A DNA stretch of 5,327 bases from Candidatus Methanomarinus sp. HR1 (GTDB lineage Archaea; Halobacteriota; Methanosarcinia; Methanosarcinales; Methanocomedenaceae): the NCBI GenBank assembly GCA_002926195.1, contig MZXQ01000039.1, forward strand, positions 1 to 5,327, given 5' to 3'. Within the stretch, counting starts at the first letter, position 1; the number at the start of each line of letters is the position of its first letter. Shown piece after piece: positions 4,720 through 5,327 of the stretch. Made by a program: the position numbers and the translations under genes. The notes beneath the pieces were generated by a model. That model ran no database searches. It was not told the DNA's origin and saw only the letters and a list, made by a program, of their open reading frames with translations.

Positions 4720-5327
4720 TCAAACTTTTTTTCCGGATAGTAAAAACATTAAACCTATTATTACCATCACAGGCAGAAGAATTATATTGAATTCCGGAAT
4801 TGGTATCTGTTCCGTTGTTGGCATTTGCGTTGGTATTTGCGTTGGCAATCCTTCTACTGCTACTTTAATCTCCTGGAATGGATAGAACCGTACTGTATCG
4901 GAATCTGCAACCTTGATCTTGATATCACCCATAATACTAATAGTGTCACCCTTACTAAGATTGATACTTTCGTCATTTGTTATTTTAATTTGATTTTCAG
5001 TAATAGAGTTTATTTCCATTTTGCCGTAAGAATCTCCTTCTTTGATCTTTTGGAAATTCTCAGATATCTGGAATATCCCGTTAATGAATAGGTAATTTTC
5101 ATCCATGCTCCTGATGATCTTGTCAATATGGATAGCGATGATCGGTACATCTTCATCATCGACCTCTTTGGTATAGGTATAGGTACTCTCATCATTGATA
5201 ATATCCGATTTGATCTCTTCACCATCTCTAAGCAGAGCAACCATTATCGAATCACCATCCTGGCTTATCTCATCGATCCTGAAACTGTATCCGTCAGCTA
5301 GCGGCAGCGAGTTGCCTACATATAGAG
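4720..5327 (-). CDS. S-layer duplication domain protein, C-terminal part with membrane anchor (5' end outside window)
   Basis: The frame stays open to the right edge, so the ATG at 5244 is internal and at least 201 residues are visible. The upstream codons read GNSLPLADGYSFRIDEISQDGDSI, the start of the domain. Residues about 1-155 match the S-layer family duplication domain of Methanosarcina surface proteins: GDSIMVALLRDGEE, FINGIFQISENF, EGDSYGKM, a hydrophobic IMGDIKIKVADSD stretch and the closing RFYPFQEI. A short Thr/Pro/Gln linker (about 158-174) leads to PEF (177-179), a hydrophobic segment of about 18 residues and the tail GKKV. This tripartite end resembles PEF-CTERM archaeosortase sorting signals, so the protein is probably exported and anchored with its domain outside the cell. 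It may be a structural S-layer subunit or a smaller envelope protein; more domains may lie upstream. It is convergent with the cysteine-rich gene. Confidence 0.88.
   Translation of the reverse strand, partial: LYVGNSLPLADGYSFRIDEISQDGDSIMVALLRDGEEIKSDIINDESTYTYTKEVDDEDVPIIAIHIDKIIRSMDENYLFINGIFQISENFQKIKEGDSYGKMEINSITENQIKITNDESINLSKGDTISIMGDIKIKVADSDTVRFYPFQEIKVAVEGLPTQIPTQMPTTEQIPIPEFNIILLPVMVIIGLMFLLSGKKV
4726..4732 (+). terminator. Candidate T-run terminator for the cysteine-rich gene
   Basis: Seven consecutive T on the plus strand start 13 bases after the TAA stop, the simple T-tract type of signal used by archaeal RNA polymerase. The same bases encode the lysines at the end of the opposing gene, so the run could instead reflect that coding sequence. 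Confidence 0.4.
4818..4841. repeat. Two 12-bp tandem repeats in the linker of the S-layer protein
   Basis: ttggcatttgcg and ttggtatttgcg are adjacent and differ at one base; a partial third unit follows. On the minus strand they encode the TQIPTQMPT stretch of the spacer between the S-layer domain and the anchor. Such repeats can change copy number by slippage and so vary linker length. Confidence 0.7.

Noticed and set aside
4825..5240. Open frames on both strands inside the S-layer gene
   Set aside because: They overlap the S-layer duplication domain, whose motifs are continuous in one frame to the window edge.
4720..5244. Treating the ATG at 5244 as the start of a complete 174-aa protein
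   Set aside because: The frame stays open for 27 further codons to the edge and those codons encode the beginning of the S-layer domain, so the gene is cut by the window.

Overview
The window most likely comes from a methanogenic or methane-oxidising archaeon of the Methanosarcinales or their ANME relatives. Three things point there. The protein at the right end carries the S-layer duplication domain typical of Methanosarcina surface proteins, followed by a PEF-type C-terminal anchor. The translation genes are an archaeal-style gatC-gatA-gatB set. The likely promoters are AT-rich TATA boxes, and base composition is moderately AT-rich. The genus cannot be fixed from sequence alone.

Layout. 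Bases 1-296 hold no protein gene. On the minus strand they encode a class II tRNA-Ser(CGA) interrupted at two non-canonical places: a 37-nt intron-like insertion in the D-loop and a 60-nt two-hairpin insertion in the T-stem. Its 3' acceptor strand is missing. The 5' part of the same tRNA, with its TATA box and a decayed copy of the last codons of gatB, is repeated 240 bp away and runs off the left edge. Bases 297-4333 are a tightly packed minus-strand operon, in transcription order: a stand-alone asparagine-synthase domain protein, gatC, gatA, gatB. The genes overlap by 4 bp or lie 0-9 bp apart, and the ribosome-binding sites of gatA and gatB lie in or across the ends of the preceding genes. 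Bases 4334-4521 are a divergent intergenic region with promoter-like AT-rich sequence and two short dyads. Bases 4522-4713 (+) encode a 63-residue cysteine-rich protein. Bases 4720-5327 (-) are the 3' part of an S-layer-type surface protein cut by the right edge.

How it fits together. GatCAB converts Asp-tRNA(Asn), and in some organisms Glu-tRNA(Gln), to the amidated form using ammonia released from glutamine by GatA. The first gene of the operon encodes an AsnB-type ATP-dependent amidating domain that lacks its usual glutaminase half. The operon therefore joins tRNA-bound and possibly free asparagine synthesis, and raises the question of where the synthase gets its ammonia. The tRNA-Ser locus directly behind gatB is the most unusual part of the window.
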